Part shown: piece by piece, positions 38,153-47,479 of the stretch
Layout of the letters: each line of letters starts with the position of its first letter
Numbering within the stretch: the first letter of the stretch is position 1
Source: Legionella bononiensis
Lineage (GTDB): Bacteria > Pseudomonadota > Gammaproteobacteria > Legionellales > Legionellaceae
Length of the DNA stretch: 64,000 nucleotides
Assembly (NCBI RefSeq): GCF_016786215.1
Contig: NZ_JADOBG010000005.1
Span: 23,509-87,508, forward strand
Direction of reading: 5' to 3'
Notes under the pieces: model-generated
Databases searched by the model: none
Seen by the model: the letters and a program-made list of their open reading frames with translations, nothing else
Told to the model about the DNA's origin: nothing
Translations under genes and position numbers: made by a program

Positions 38153-40027
38153 CTAATGCCGCTCAATTTTCGCCTGTTTTAACAAGGTATTAACATACAA
38201 ATCATAATCCATCATACCATAACTTGCTTCAATTTGTTGAATCAAGCTATCACGTTGTTCCTTGTCCAGAGAACTTAATTTTCCGTCATTAATGCGCTTC
38301 AGTCTAACGACTACATAATCACCATTTTCGAGAATGACGCCATCTCTACTTTCAGGTCTTAAAAGATTAAAGGCGAGATCATTGATTACGGTATCTGCTT
38401 TATCGCTATCCCGAGAGGACTGAACTACAGAATTCCATTCCAATTGATTTGAAGTCATAAGAGCCTTCTGCTGTTCGTCTTCAACTGGGTTTAATAAATT
38501 CATTCCAACTTCTTTTGCTTTCTGATCAGCTCGAGATTTTGCAATTGCTTTTTCAATTTGATCATGAACCGCTGTTACAGTTTGTTTCTTGGAAGGAATA
38601 TGCTGATTGACTCGAATGACAACCACAGAATCATTATCAAGCTGTATAGGATCGCTGTTATTACTTAATTCAAGCACATCATGACTGAATGCGGCATTAA
38701 TAACTTGTTTGTTTTTGGTAATTAAATCCTTTCCACCTAAACGCGAGAATGGTTCTGAAGTTTGAACTTTCATTTTCAATGCATCTGAGACTGGTGTTAA
38801 GGTATCAGGTGTCTGATAACTTAAATCTGAAAGCTGTTCCAAAGCCTGTGCATACTGGGCTTGCGCTGTATCCGTTAAAAGCTGATCTTTAATAGTAGAA
38901 GCGACCTGATCCAGTGATTTTGTAGTTACTGGTTTATAAGCTACCAATTTAAAAATTTCCAAACCATGTTTTGTTTTTACTGGAGCAGAAATTTGACCTG
39001 GTTCAGTTAAGTTGGATAGCACTTTAGCGTATTCCGTTTGACCAGCTGTAATCCAGGGCAATACTCCCTTATCAGCTACTGATAATTTATCATCGGAACT
39101 TGTGGAAACCATCTGTTCAAACTGCTTTGGATTTTCTTCTAATTGTGCGTAAGCTGCATCAGCTTTCTTTTGTATTTCGTCTTGTTCTTCTTGCGAAGCA
39201 CCTTCAGGTATCGCAAATAGAATATGTGCTACCTTCCATTGAGCAGGAGTTAAATAATTACTTTTATTTTCTTCATAGTAACGTTTAACATCATCGTCGG
39301 AAACTTTTAAATGCGCTTTAATGTCATGCATTGATAACGTAATATAATCTATCGTGACTTGTTCTGGAGTCATAAACTCATTCTGATGTGCTTTATAATA
39401 AGCATTGATATCTTCATCGGTTACTTTAATCTGATTAACAAAATGTGAAGATGCAACGGTTAAGTAATCGTAATCACGTGTTTGCATGTACAATCTGACA
39501 AAACGTTTTATTTCATCGGGCAATGCGAACGAATTTCCCATAAAAGCAAAACGTTGCTGATTAAGCAGCATTCCCTGTCTTACTTCATTTTGAAACGTTT
39601 CCGGAGTAAATAATGCGCCGTTCAAAGCCTGCTGGTAACGTTCACTCGAAAAGTGCCCGTCTACTTGAAACTGAGGAATATTTAGTATAGCTGCATTCGC
39701 CTGATCCGGGGTCACTTCAAAACCGTATTTACGAGCAGCCTGGATCGTAACCTCATTGGTAATCATTTGATTAAGAACTTGATTTTGCAGCTTTTTTTCA
39801 TCTGAAGCGGTCATCTGTGCTAAATCTTGCTGAGCTCGAGTGCGCCTGTAGTTGGTTTCAAATGACTGATTGGTTATTGGTTGATCATTTACCACAACCT
39901 TGGCATTAGATGTTTGATGTGATTGTAGATAATAATCAACACCAAAAAGAGTGAATGTAATAGCGATTAATATAATGACTAACCAAGCTACAACACCTTG
40001 TATGCGTTCATTTAACTTCTGCAACAT
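38153..40027 (-). CDS. ppiD: Periplasmic folding chaperone PpiD (SurA_N / PPIase)
   Basis: Inner-membrane anchored chaperone, 624 residues. One N-terminal membrane segment (about residues 12-31, VAWLVIILIAITFTLFGVDY) is followed by a SurA_N domain and a parvulin-like PPIase domain (about residues 255-355; WKVAHILFAIPEG, then ADKGVLPWITAGQ). It helps newly exported proteins at the Sec exit. As in E. coli it lies next to hupB, but two tRNA genes and a terminator stand between. Confidence 0.92.
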   Translation of the reverse strand: MLQKLNERIQGVVAWLVIILIAITFTLFGVDYYLQSHQTSNAKVVVNDQPITNQSFETNYRRTRAQQDLAQMTASDEKKLQNQVLNQMITNEVTIQAARKYGFEVTPDQANAAILNIPQFQVDGHFSSERYQQALNGALFTPETFQNEVRQGMLLNQQRFAFMGNSFALPDEIKRFVRLYMQTRDYDYLTVASSHFVNQIKVTDEDINAYYKAHQNEFMTPEQVTIDYITLSMHDIKAHLKVSDDDVKRYYEENKSNYLTPAQWKVAHILFAIPEGASQEEQDEIQKKADAAYAQLEENPKQFEQMVSTSSDDKLSVADKGVLPWITAGQTEYAKVLSNLTEPGQISAPVKTKHGLEIFKLVAYKPVTTKSLDQVASTIKDQLLTDTAQAQYAQALEQLSDLSYQTPDTLTPVSDALKMKVQTSEPFSRLGGKDLITKNKQVINAAFSHDVLELSNNSDPIQLDNDSVVVIRVNQHIPSKKQTVTAVHDQIEKAIAKSRADQKAKEVGMNLLNPVEDEQQKALMTSNQLEWNSVVQSSRDSDKADTVINDLAFNLLRPESRDGVILENGDYVVVRLKRINDGKLSSLDKEQRDSLIQQIEASYGMMDYDLYVNTLLKQAKIERH

Positions 40028-40088
40028 GTCCCGAGATCCATTATTGATATTTAATAAGCTTGATGAAGACAGATTGTACCATAAGCTG

Positions 40089-40117
40089 ATAAAAAAAACG
40101 CGCCTTTCGGCGCGTTA
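40089..40117 (-). terminator. Rho-independent terminator of the hupB-tRNA unit
   Basis: On the minus strand AACGCGCC-GAAA-GGCGCGT is followed by a run of eight T. It lies 4 bp after the tRNA-Asp 3' end. Confidence 0.9.
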
Positions 40118-40120
40118 ATC

Positions 40121-40197
40121 TGGCGGAGTGGACGGGGCTCGAACCCGCGACCCCCGGCGTGACAGGCCGGTATTCTAACCAACTGAACTACCACTCC
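40121..40197 (-). tRNA. tRNA-Asp (GTC)
   Basis: 77 nt with encoded CCA (40121-40123). Acceptor GGAGTGG pairs with CCACTCC; the anticodon loop CTGTCAC gives GTC (40161-40163 on the plus strand reads GAC). T-loop GTTCGAG is standard. Confidence 0.97.
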
Positions 40198-40203
40198 AAT
40201 TCA

Positions 40204-40279
40204 TGGTGGGTGCTGTAGGGATCGAACCTACGACCCTCGCCTTGTAAGGGCGATGCTCTCCCAGCTGAGCTAAGCACCC
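40204..40279 (-). tRNA. tRNA-Val (TAC)
   Basis: 76 nt with encoded CCA. Acceptor GGGTGCT pairs with AGCACCC; the anticodon loop CTTACAA gives TAC. It begins 7 bp after the hupB stop, so it must be cut from a transcript that contains hupB. Confidence 0.97.
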
Positions 40280-40286
40280 AGAAAAC

Positions 40287-40565
40287 TTAAGCTTGTTGTA
40301 CAGCTTCTTTCAGGTTTTTACCCGCTTTGAACTTGGCTACTCTAGATGCTTTGATCTGAATAGTTTTTCCAGTTTGAGGGTTTCTACCAGTACGTGCTGA
40401 ACGATTACCTGTTGAAAAAGAACCAAATCCAGGTATTACAACTTGATCGCCACTTTTTAAGGCATCAGTTACAGTAGTCATAAAAGTTTCAAGAACTCTG
40501 CTTGCGTCAGCTTTTGTCAAACCTGATCCGCTTGCGATAGCATCAACTAATTCACTCTTATTCAT
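40287..40565 (-). CDS. hupB: DNA-binding protein HU-beta
   Basis: Histone-like nucleoid protein of 92 residues. It starts MNKSELVDAIA, as HU proteins do, and contains the signature GFGSFSTGNRSARTGRNPQTG with the DNA-inserting Pro arm. The frame extends upstream to 40634, but AAGGGG lies just before ATG 40565 and the earlier part overlaps the promoter. Strong sigma70 promoter 40 bp upstream. Confidence 0.96.
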   Translation of the reverse strand: MNKSELVDAIASGSGLTKADASRVLETFMTTVTDALKSGDQVVIPGFGSFSTGNRSARTGRNPQTGKTIQIKASRVAKFKAGKNLKEAVQQA

Positions 40566-40605
40566 CTTTTCCCCTTTACAGTTAATCATCCATATTCCGG
40601 AGCGC

Positions 40606-40634
40606 ATTAAAACAAATTTTGCTACTCCAGTCAA
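40606..40634 (-). promoter_or_regulatory. Sigma70 promoter of hupB and tRNA-Val/Asp
   Basis: On the minus strand TTGACT (40629-40634) and TTTAAT (40606-40611) with a 17-nt spacer, about 40 bp before the hupB ATG. No other promoter fits before tRNA-Val. Confidence 0.75.
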
Positions 40635-40653
40635 GTTCGTACATCCTTGCAGT

Positions 40654-40670
40654 GCCCGCCAGTGGCGGGC
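40654..40670 (-). terminator. GC-rich hairpin after lon
   Basis: GCCCGCC (40654-40660) pairs with GGCGGGC (40664-40670) with a 3-nt loop, 24 bp after the lon stop. No U-tract follows, so it may be an mRNA 3'-end stabiliser or a weak terminator. Confidence 0.4.
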
Positions 40671-40693
40671 TGTGTAGAGAAATATACCCGTTA

Positions 40694-43135
40694 TTAATGA
40701 GCATGTAAATCATTATTTTTAATTTTTTTTGATCTCTTACTCACAATTACCTCAGGTTGTACATTTGTTGGCTGATCTAACCAAGGACTGCGTTGTAAAG
40801 CGAGCTCAAGAACCTGTTCAATGGTCTTAACCGGATGAATTGTAAGCTTTCTTAAAACGTTATCAGGTATTTCTTCAAGGTCTTTTACATTGTCTTCCGG
40901 AATAAGTACGTGTTTTATTCCACCTCGATGAGCAGCCAATAATTTTTCTTTTAAACCACCAATGGGTAAAACCTGTCCACGCAAGGTAATTTCACCAGTC
41001 ATTGCTACATCCGCTTTAACTGGAATTTGAGTCACCACGGATACAAGTACCGTAGCCATCCCTATCCCCGCACTTGGACCGTCTTTAGGAGTAGCACCTT
41101 CAGGTACATGCACATGAAAATCGCTTTTTTCAAAAAAGTCATCTGCAAGACCCAGTTTTTTGGCACGACTTCTAACCACTGTCATTGCCGCATGGATGGA
41201 TTCCTGCATCACTTCACCTAACTGGCCAGTGTGCGTAACCTTTCCTTTACCCGGCATCATTGAAGCCTCCAGGGTTAATAGCTCCCCTCCAACACTGGTC
41301 CAGGCCAGTCCGGTAACTTGTCCGACCTGATCAAACTCTTCAGCCAAACCATACCTGAATTTTTTAACACCCAGATATTTTTCGATATTACTCACCGTTA
41401 CAGTGAGTTTTTTCACTTTTTTGTTGGAAAGAATTTCTTTAACTACCTTTCTGCAGACACTCGCTATATCTCGTTCGAGATTACGAACACCCGCTTCACG
41501 CGTATAATGGCGGATAATTTCTCTGATTGCGCCTTCACTGATATGTATTTCACTATTGCTCAACCCATTCAATACAATTTGTTTAGGCACTAAATACTGT
41601 TCCGCTATACTTACTTTTTCATCTTCGGTATATCCTGCCAGACGAATCACTTCCATTCGATCAAGCAATGGAGCGGGAATTTCAAGCGAATTCGCGGTTG
41701 CAATAAACATCACATCACTTAGATCATAATCTACTTCTAAATAATGATCGCTGAACGTGTGATTTTGCTCAGGATCCAGAACTTCAAGTAATGCCGAAGC
41801 AGGATCGCCACGGAAATCCATAGCCATCTTATCGACTTCATCAAGCATAATCAGAGGATTCTTAACTCCAGCCTTACATAATTTCTGAATAATTTTTCCT
41901 GGCATGGAACCAATATAAGTTCGTCTATGGCCACGAATCTCGGCTTCATCTCGTACACCACCTAGAGCGATACGAATAAAAGTACGGCCAGTAGCATTTG
42001 CAATAGATTGTCCTAAGGATGTTTTACCAACTCCAGGAGGACCAACCAGACATAAAATTGGACCTTTCAATCGTTTGACACGTTGTTGAACTGCCAGATA
42101 TTCAATAATTCGTTCTTTAACTCGTTCTAAACCATGATGTTCTTTATCAAGTAATTTTTCTGCTTTGAGCAAGTCAAATTGAATTTTATTTTTTTTCTTC
42201 CAAGGAACCATCAGCATCCAGTCAAGATAATTACGAATGACCGTTGCTTCAGCTGACATGGGTGACATCATTTTTAATTTATGAAGTTCTGCCAGAGACT
42301 TTTCTTTCGCTTCTTTAGGCATTCCGGCTTTATTAATTGAATGTTCCAGTTGTTCAATTTCATTGCCCTCTTCGCCCATTTCTCCTAGTTCTTTTTGGAT
42401 GGCTTTAATTTGTTCGTTCAGGTAATACTCACGCTGACTTTTTTCCATTTGCCTTTTAACACGGCCTCTGACACGTTTTTCAACATGCAACAGATCGATT
42501 TCATTTTCAATCGCGGCCATTAAACGTTCCAGACGAGTTCCAACATCCAAAGTTTCCAGCAACTCCTGCTTATCATCTACTTTAAGAGTTAAATGGGCAG
42601 ATATAGTATCAGCCAATCGACCTGGTTCTTCGATACTGGCTAATGGAGACAATACTTCGGGCGGGATTTTTTTATTCAGCTTAATGTATTGTTCAAATTG
42701 AGACATTAAAGAACGCATCAAAATACCTATTTCAGGTTCTTTTAATTCGTTATTCACTTCTTCAATAGGATCCAGTGAAGCCTCAAGATATCCTTTTTCC
42801 TGATTGTATTCTTTAACCCGAGCTCGTTTCTCCCCCTCAACAAGTACTTTTACAGTTCCATCAGGAAGTTTTAGTAATTGCAAAACGCTGGATAAAGTTC
42901 CTACCTGATATATATCATCGGGAGTTGGATCATCATTAGCAGACTTGCGTTGAGCGACCAAAAAGATCTGTTTATTATCAATCATTGCCGCTTCCAGAGC
43001 TTTAATTGATTTTCCACGTCCGACAAATAGAGGTATAACCATATGAGGGTAAACCACTACATCTCTTAATGGTAAAACAGGTACGTTAGACATATTTACA
43101 GTCTCATTCGATATCATTTCATTTTCACTAGACAT
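40694..43135 (-). CDS. lon: ATP-dependent protease Lon
   Basis: AAA+ serine protease of 813 residues degrading misfolded and regulatory proteins. N-terminal LON domain ([20 protein letters not shown]), Walker [10 protein letters not shown], Walker [10 protein letters not shown], and a C-terminal protease domain with Ser688 in KDGPSAG and Lys731 in GGLKEK, the catalytic dyad. The extreme C-terminus is basic. It has its own promoter, so it is only partly linked to clpX. Confidence 0.97.
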   Translation of the reverse strand: MSSENEMISNETVNMSNVPVLPLRDVVVYPHMVIPLFVGRGKSIKALEAAMIDNKQIFLVAQRKSANDDPTPDDIYQVGTLSSVLQLLKLPDGTVKVLVEGEKRARVKEYNQEKGYLEASLDPIEEVNNELKEPEIGILMRSLMSQFEQYIKLNKKIPPEVLSPLASIEEPGRLADTISAHLTLKVDDKQELLETLDVGTRLERLMAAIENEIDLLHVEKRVRGRVKRQMEKSQREYYLNEQIKAIQKELGEMGEEGNEIEQLEHSINKAGMPKEAKEKSLAELHKLKMMSPMSAEATVIRNYLDWMLMVPWKKKNKIQFDLLKAEKLLDKEHHGLERVKERIIEYLAVQQRVKRLKGPILCLVGPPGVGKTSLGQSIANATGRTFIRIALGGVRDEAEIRGHRRTYIGSMPGKIIQKLCKAGVKNPLIMLDEVDKMAMDFRGDPASALLEVLDPEQNHTFSDHYLEVDYDLSDVMFIATANSLEIPAPLLDRMEVIRLAGYTEDEKVSIAEQYLVPKQIVLNGLSNSEIHISEGAIREIIRHYTREAGVRNLERDIASVCRKVVKEILSNKKVKKLTVTVSNIEKYLGVKKFRYGLAEEFDQVGQVTGLAWTSVGGELLTLEASMMPGKGKVTHTGQLGEVMQESIHAAMTVVRSRAKKLGLADDFFEKSDFHVHVPEGATPKDGPSAGIGMATVLVSVVTQIPVKADVAMTGEITLRGQVLPIGGLKEKLLAAHRGGIKHVLIPEDNVKDLEEIPDNVLRKLTIHPVKTIEQVLELALQRSPWLDQPTNVQPEVIVSKRSKKIKNNDLHAH

Positions 43136-43191
43136 AATGAACCCTTATTCAAACGAAAAGCCTTAATTAGCATTTTGCTACGTTTTTTATG

Positions 43192-43220
43192 AGTATACAG
43201 ATATTAGAGCCGGTGAACAA
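43192..43220 (-). promoter_or_regulatory. Sigma70 promoter of lon
   Basis: On the minus strand TTGTTC (43215-43220) and TATACT (43192-43197) are 17 nt apart, about 57 bp before the lon ATG. I found no clear sigma32 heat-shock promoter here. Confidence 0.6.
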
Positions 43221-43358
43221 TTCGTTAAATGAGTGATAAATTATTGATTTTCTGATAACAAATTCAAATATGCTTTTAACTTGTTAACATAGAACAATGT
43301 CAGCACATATACAAAAGTTCGCCTGTATTTATAACCATGAGGGATGAAGACGTGAATC

Positions 43359-43383
43359 CCATAGTGACTGGTTCTCACTATGG
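43359..43383 (-). terminator. Hairpin between clpX and lon
   Basis: CCATAGTG (43359-43366) pairs perfectly with CACTATGG (43376-43383) across a 9-nt loop, 18 bp after the clpX stop. No T-run, so termination is uncertain. Confidence 0.4.
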
Positions 43384-43400
43384 AATTCAGATGACATTAT

Positions 43401-44675
43401 TTATTCGGTACTACCTGCTGCGCTTTTCATCTCTTCATGTTCATAAATGAGAATAGGGTTGGATGAATTATTTACTACACTCTCATCAATAACAACCTTA
43501 TTCACCCCTTCTAATGAAGGTAGTTCATACATGGTGTCTAAAAGAATATTTTCAAGTATAGCTCTCAAACCGCGAGCACCCATTTTTCGCTCCAATGCCT
43601 TTTTGGCGATTGCAGTTAAAGCTTCTTCTCTAAACTCCAAATCGACCTCTTCCATTTTAAACAGCGACTGGAATTGCTTGGTTAAAGCGTTTTTAGGACG
43701 AGTCAAAATATCAATCAATGCCGCTTCATCCAGTTCCTGCAAGGTCGTAACAACAGGTAATCGGCCAACAAATTCAGGAATCAATCCATATTTTACCAAA
43801 TCATCAGATTCCAATTGACCTAATACTTTAGAAACTTCTTCACTGCTGTCTTTTTTATTTTTTAGTTGCGCAGAGAAACCAATGCCTGACTTATCACTTC
43901 GCTCTCGAATGACTTTTTCCAATCCAGCGAATGCGCCACCACAAATAAATAATATATTTGAAGTATCTACCTGGAGAAATTCCTGTTGAGGATGCTTACG
44001 ACCACCTTGAGGAGGTACAGAAGCAATTGTTCCTTCAATCAGTTTCAATAAAGCCTGTTGCACACCTTCACCAGAAACATCTCTGGTAATAGAAGGATTA
44101 TCTGATTTCCTTGATATCTTATCAATTTCATCAATATAGACTATTCCTTGCTGGGCTTTATCAACATCGTAATCGCATTTCTGCAACAGTTTTTGAATGA
44201 TGTTCTCTACATCTTCTCCAACATAACCTGCTTCAGTTAAAGTCGTAGCATCAGCCATAGCAAAAGGAACATTCAAAATTCGCGCCAGAGTCTGAGCCAG
44301 CAGTGTCTTACCACTTCCAGTAGGACCAATAAGTAAAATGTTACTTTTACCCAGTTCTACACCGTCTTCACTTTTATGTTGTAAACGTTTGTAATGGTTA
44401 TAAACAGCTACAGACAATACTTTTTTTGCATGTGGCTGACCTATAACATATTCATCTAGAAAATTTGATATTTCTTTAGGTGAAGGTAAATGGGCTTCTG
44501 TTTCTTCCTGAACTTCATGTGTTTCTTCACGAATTATATCATTACATAACTCAACACATTCATCACACACGAATACAGAGGGTCCTGCGATTAGTTTTTT
44601 AACTTCATGCTGACTCTTGCCACAAAAAGAACAATATAGAACTTTATCTCCACTTCCGTTACCGGATTTACTCAT
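43401..44675 (-). CDS. clpX: ATP-dependent unfoldase ClpX
   Basis: AAA+ unfoldase that feeds substrates to ClpP, 424 residues. The N-terminal zinc finger has Cys15, Cys18, Cys37 and Cys40. Walker A is GPTGSGKT, Walker B is [10 protein letters not shown], and the ClpP-docking loop is the IGF variant within [11 protein letters not shown]. It lies 144 bp after clpP with a strong hairpin in the gap. Confidence 0.97.
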   Translation of the reverse strand: MSKSGNGSGDKVLYCSFCGKSQHEVKKLIAGPSVFVCDECVELCNDIIREETHEVQEETEAHLPSPKEISNFLDEYVIGQPHAKKVLSVAVYNHYKRLQHKSEDGVELGKSNILLIGPTGSGKTLLAQTLARILNVPFAMADATTLTEAGYVGEDVENIIQKLLQKCDYDVDKAQQGIVYIDEIDKISRKSDNPSITRDVSGEGVQQALLKLIEGTIASVPPQGGRKHPQQEFLQVDTSNILFICGGAFAGLEKVIRERSDKSGIGFSAQLKNKKDSSEEVSKVLGQLESDDLVKYGLIPEFVGRLPVVTTLQELDEAALIDILTRPKNALTKQFQSLFKMEEVDLEFREEALTAIAKKALERKMGARGLRAILENILLDTMYELPSLEGVNKVVIDESVVNNSSNPILIYEHEEMKSAAGSTE

Positions 44676-44765
44676 AACCTAACCCCTTCTTACAGCTACT
44701 ACCAGATAATTTAGTAATATACATGTAAAATTTTAGTCAATCAGAAAAAGATACGCCAATTAATT

Positions 44766-44802
44766 AATGCCAATTCCGCAAAAAAAACGCGGGATTGGCA
44801 TT
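44766..44802 (-). other. Long hairpin between clpP and clpX
   Basis: AATGCCAATTCCGC (44766-44779) and GCGGGATTGGCATT (44789-44802) form a 14-bp stem with one mismatch on the minus-strand RNA, with an eight-U loop. It has no U-tract after it, so it is more likely a processing or stability element setting the clpP:clpX ratio than a terminator. Confidence 0.5.
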
Positions 44803-44819
44803 ACAATCTATTTGCTTAG

Positions 44820-45461
44820 TTACTCAGAAGTACTCGATACCAGCTCTCTATCATAGAGAACTTTGTCAATCAGTCCATAATCAACTGCTTGAGAAGCGCT
44901 CATGAAATTATCTCGCTCAGTATCCCGCATAATTTGATCAGGTGTTTTTTTGGTGTGTTTGGCCATAATGCTATTTAAACGCTCTCTAACTGCCAAAGTT
45001 TCACGTGCATGAATTTCAATATCTGTAGCCTGACCTCTATAACCACCCAGAGGCTGGTGAATCATAACTCGTGAATTAGGAAGACAAAAACGCTTACCAT
45101 CCGCACCAGCACAGAGTAACAGGGCAGCAGCACTGGCCGCTTGCCCGATACACAGTGTGCTTACATCAGGTTTAATAAATTGCATTGTGTCGTAAATTGC
45201 AAGACCTGCAGTAACAACACCACCAGGAGAATTGATATACAGAGAAATATCTTTCTCAGGATTCTCAGATTCAAGAAACAATAATTGGGCAACTACTAAA
45301 TTAGCCATGTGATCTTCGACTTCACCCAAAAGAAAAATAATTCTTTCTTTCAACAATCTTGAGTAAATGTCATATGAGCGCTCACCACGTGATGTTTGCT
45401 CAATCACCATTGGAACTAATCCACTAGCACTTCGAATTAAGTTATCTGAATAGCCCGGCAT
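44820..45461 (-). CDS. clpP: ATP-dependent Clp protease proteolytic subunit
   Basis: Serine peptidase forming the 14-mer chamber, 213 residues. The triad is visible: Ser110 in GQAASAAA, His135 in VMIHQP, and the Asp in the later helical region. The usual Met-Gly after the Ser is Ala-Ala here. A short N-terminal propeptide is likely. Starts 2 bp after the tig stop, so the two are translated from one mRNA. Confidence 0.97.
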   Translation of the reverse strand: MPGYSDNLIRSASGLVPMVIEQTSRGERSYDIYSRLLKERIIFLLGEVEDHMANLVVAQLLFLESENPEKDISLYINSPGGVVTAGLAIYDTMQFIKPDVSTLCIGQAASAAALLLCAGADGKRFCLPNSRVMIHQPLGGYRGQATDIEIHARETLAVRERLNSIMAKHTKKTPDQIMRDTERDNFMSASQAVDYGLIDKVLYDRELVSSTSE

Positions 45462-45463
45462 AC

Positions 45464-46795
45464 TTACTCTCCTTTGTTCTCAGTGCCCTTTTTGGGATTC
45501 ATCACTGAATCATAATCCTTGTTTTTATATTTAAGCTTTGCATCTTCGGCGATTTTATCAGCAACCATATCTTCCATCACTAGCGCTTCAATTTCAGCCA
45601 TATGTTCTTTGCTGGTTTGATACCATGCACGCAATTCATCAGGACTTTCATAAGCACTGGCGAATTTATCAATCATAGCATTAACTCTATCCTTGTCTGC
45701 AACTATTTCATGTTTTTTAACGTATTCGGAAAAGAGTAAGCCAAGATGAACACGACGTTTAGCCTGTTCTTCAAACAATTCACGTGGGAAATCGGGAATT
45801 TGTTCATTTTCTTTATGTTCATGCCCAAACAAGCGATGATACATATCGTGTTTTAGATGTTCGATTTCTTTATCAATTAAAGCTACTGGCAAATCAATTG
45901 TGTTTACTTCCATCAGTTTATCAAACAGTTTTTCTCTGTTCATCATACTAACACGGCGTTCCAGCTCACGAGCCATATTTTCTTTAATATCTTTTTTGAG
46001 TGCCTCAATTCCACCTTCCTTGATATTGAATTTCTCTGCGAAGGCATCATTTAATTCAGGCAATTTACCTTCCATTACCTTATGGACTGTAATCTTGAAG
46101 GTTGCTTCTTTACCTGCTAAATCTTTATGTCCATAATCTTCTGGAAAATTCACTTTAATATCAAAAGGCTTACCTATTTTCCCGCCAATAATTCCATCTT
46201 CAAATCCAGGAATCATTGCGCCAGAACCTATGATCAATTCATGTCCTTCAGCGCTACCGCCTTCAAAAGGTTTATCATCCAGAAATCCCTGGAAATCAAT
46301 AACCACTTTATCGCCTTTTTTAACAGCATGAGACACTTCATGCCATTCTTTATTTTGCTCAAGCAATTTATCCATCATATCGTTAACGTCTTTATCAGTA
46401 ACTTCTGAACGAGTTAACTCAACTGTGGCTTGATTCAGTTCTGCAACTTCAAATACGGGCATTACTTCAAATACTGCGGTATATCTGAAATCTTTACCCT
46501 GCTCTACCTGTTCAGGTTCAACATAAGGATAACCGGCAGGAACCAGTTCATTTTTTTGTAATGCTTCGAATAAAGTAGATTGCACCATTTCTCGAGCGAC
46601 TTCTTCCCGGACACTGTCAGAATAGCGGCTTTTAACCACATTCATAGGCACTTTACCTGGACGAAAACCATCAACTTTTACTTTGCGAGCAAGATTTCTG
46701 AGACGTAAGCTCACTTCTTCCTCAACTTTCTCTGTAGGTACAGAAACTGTTACCTTACGCTCCAAACCTTTTAAGGTCTCAACAGAAACTTGCAT
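45464..46795 (-). CDS. tig: Trigger factor
   Basis: Ribosome-bound chaperone and prolyl isomerase, 443 residues. The ribosome-binding signature is [12 protein letters not shown] near residue 45, followed by an FKBP-type domain (about 160-240; [21 protein letters not shown]) and the helical C-terminal arms. It begins 29 bp after the tRNA-Leu 3' end, with AAGAGGTG as SD, leaving no room for a separate promoter. Confidence 0.97.
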   Translation of the reverse strand: MQVSVETLKGLERKVTVSVPTEKVEEEVSLRLRNLARKVKVDGFRPGKVPMNVVKSRYSDSVREEVAREMVQSTLFEALQKNELVPAGYPYVEPEQVEQGKDFRYTAVFEVMPVFEVAELNQATVELTRSEVTDKDVNDMMDKLLEQNKEWHEVSHAVKKGDKVVIDFQGFLDDKPFEGGSAEGHELIIGSGAMIPGFEDGIIGGKIGKPFDIKVNFPEDYGHKDLAGKEATFKITVHKVMEGKLPELNDAFAEKFNIKEGGIEALKKDIKENMARELERRVSMMNREKLFDKLMEVNTIDLPVALIDKEIEHLKHDMYHRLFGHEHKENEQIPDFPRELFEEQAKRRVHLGLLFSEYVKKHEIVADKDRVNAMIDKFASAYESPDELRAWYQTSKEHMAEIEALVMEDMVADKIAEDAKLKYKNKDYDSVMNPKKGTENKGE

Positions 46796-46824
46796 TAATT
46801 CACCTCTTGGAAATTATCATGAAA

Positions 46825-46909
46825 TGGTGCGAAAGGAGAGACTCGAACTCTCACGGGTTGCCCCGCTGGAACCTAAATCCAGTGCGTCTACCAATTCCGC
46901 CACTTTCGC
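46825..46909 (-). tRNA. tRNA-Leu (TAG)
   Basis: 85 nt, class II with a long variable arm and encoded CCA. Acceptor GCGAAAG pairs with CTTTCGC; anticodon TAG in GATTTAGGT. Last of four tRNAs, immediately upstream of tig. Confidence 0.97.
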
Positions 46910-46995
46910 AATCAGGTTGGATTATCAATCAGTAATTCAGTCTTGTAAAGACTCAGATGGAATCTTTAGCGGTAGACTATTATTTTTTCTACAAA

Positions 46996-47072
46996 TGGGG
47001 TGAACGATGGGACTCGAACCCACGACAACCGGGATCACAACCCGGGGCTCTACCAACTGAGCTACGCTCACC
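46996..47072 (-). tRNA. tRNA-His (GTG)
   Basis: 77 nt including the extra 5' G (G-1) opposite C73, and encoded CCA. Anticodon GTG in GTTGTGATC. Confidence 0.97.
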
Positions 47073-47113
47073 ATAAAATTTTTTCCAGCGTAAACTTAAT
47101 ACAACATGACGGC

Positions 47114-47190
47114 TGGCGCGCCCGGCAGGATTCGAACCTGCTACCCTCGGCTTAGAAGGCCGATGCTCTATCCAGATGAGCTACGGGCGC
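47114..47190 (-). tRNA. tRNA-Arg (TCT)
   Basis: 77 nt with encoded CCA. Acceptor GCGCCCG pairs with CGGGCGC; anticodon TCT in CCTTCTAAG. Confidence 0.97.
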
Positions 47191-47195
47191 TAATT

Positions 47196-47272
47196 TGGTC
47201 GGGGAGGAGGGATTCGAACCCCCGACATCCTGCTCCCAAAGCAGGCGCGCTACCAGACTGCGCTACACCCCG
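47196..47272 (-). tRNA. tRNA-Pro (TGG)
   Basis: 77 nt with encoded CCA. Acceptor CGGGGTG against CTCCCCG leaves a T-T mismatch at pair 6-67; the other pairs hold. Anticodon TGG in CTTTGGGAG. First gene of the array. Confidence 0.96.
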
Positions 47273-47297
47273 TTACCCGTCCAAGGACAGAGCGCAG

Positions 47298-47326
47298 ATA
47301 ATACTAGCTCATAACTTCAAGGTCAA
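47298..47326 (-). promoter_or_regulatory. Promoter of the tRNA-tig-clpP-clpX unit
   Basis: On the minus strand TTGACC (47321-47326) and TATTAT (47298-47303) are 17 nt apart, followed by a GC-rich discriminator (CTGCGCTC) of the type found at growth-rate-controlled stable-RNA promoters. Confidence 0.75.
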
Positions 47327-47479
47327 TAACTTAATTCACTAATTTTTTATTAAAAGTTCAATTTAATTTAATAATTAATCCTTTTGGTTTGAAAGGTATC
47401 ATTTTAGAATATATTTGTCCTTCTATCTAAATCAGTGATTTTCAGCTAGCATTAACAATCATGGACTTAATTCTGAATT

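Noticed and set aside
46683..47342. Two plus-strand frames across the tRNA array
   Set aside because: They are antisense tRNA sequence, with the typical fake peptide pattern RRDSNPRHPAP.
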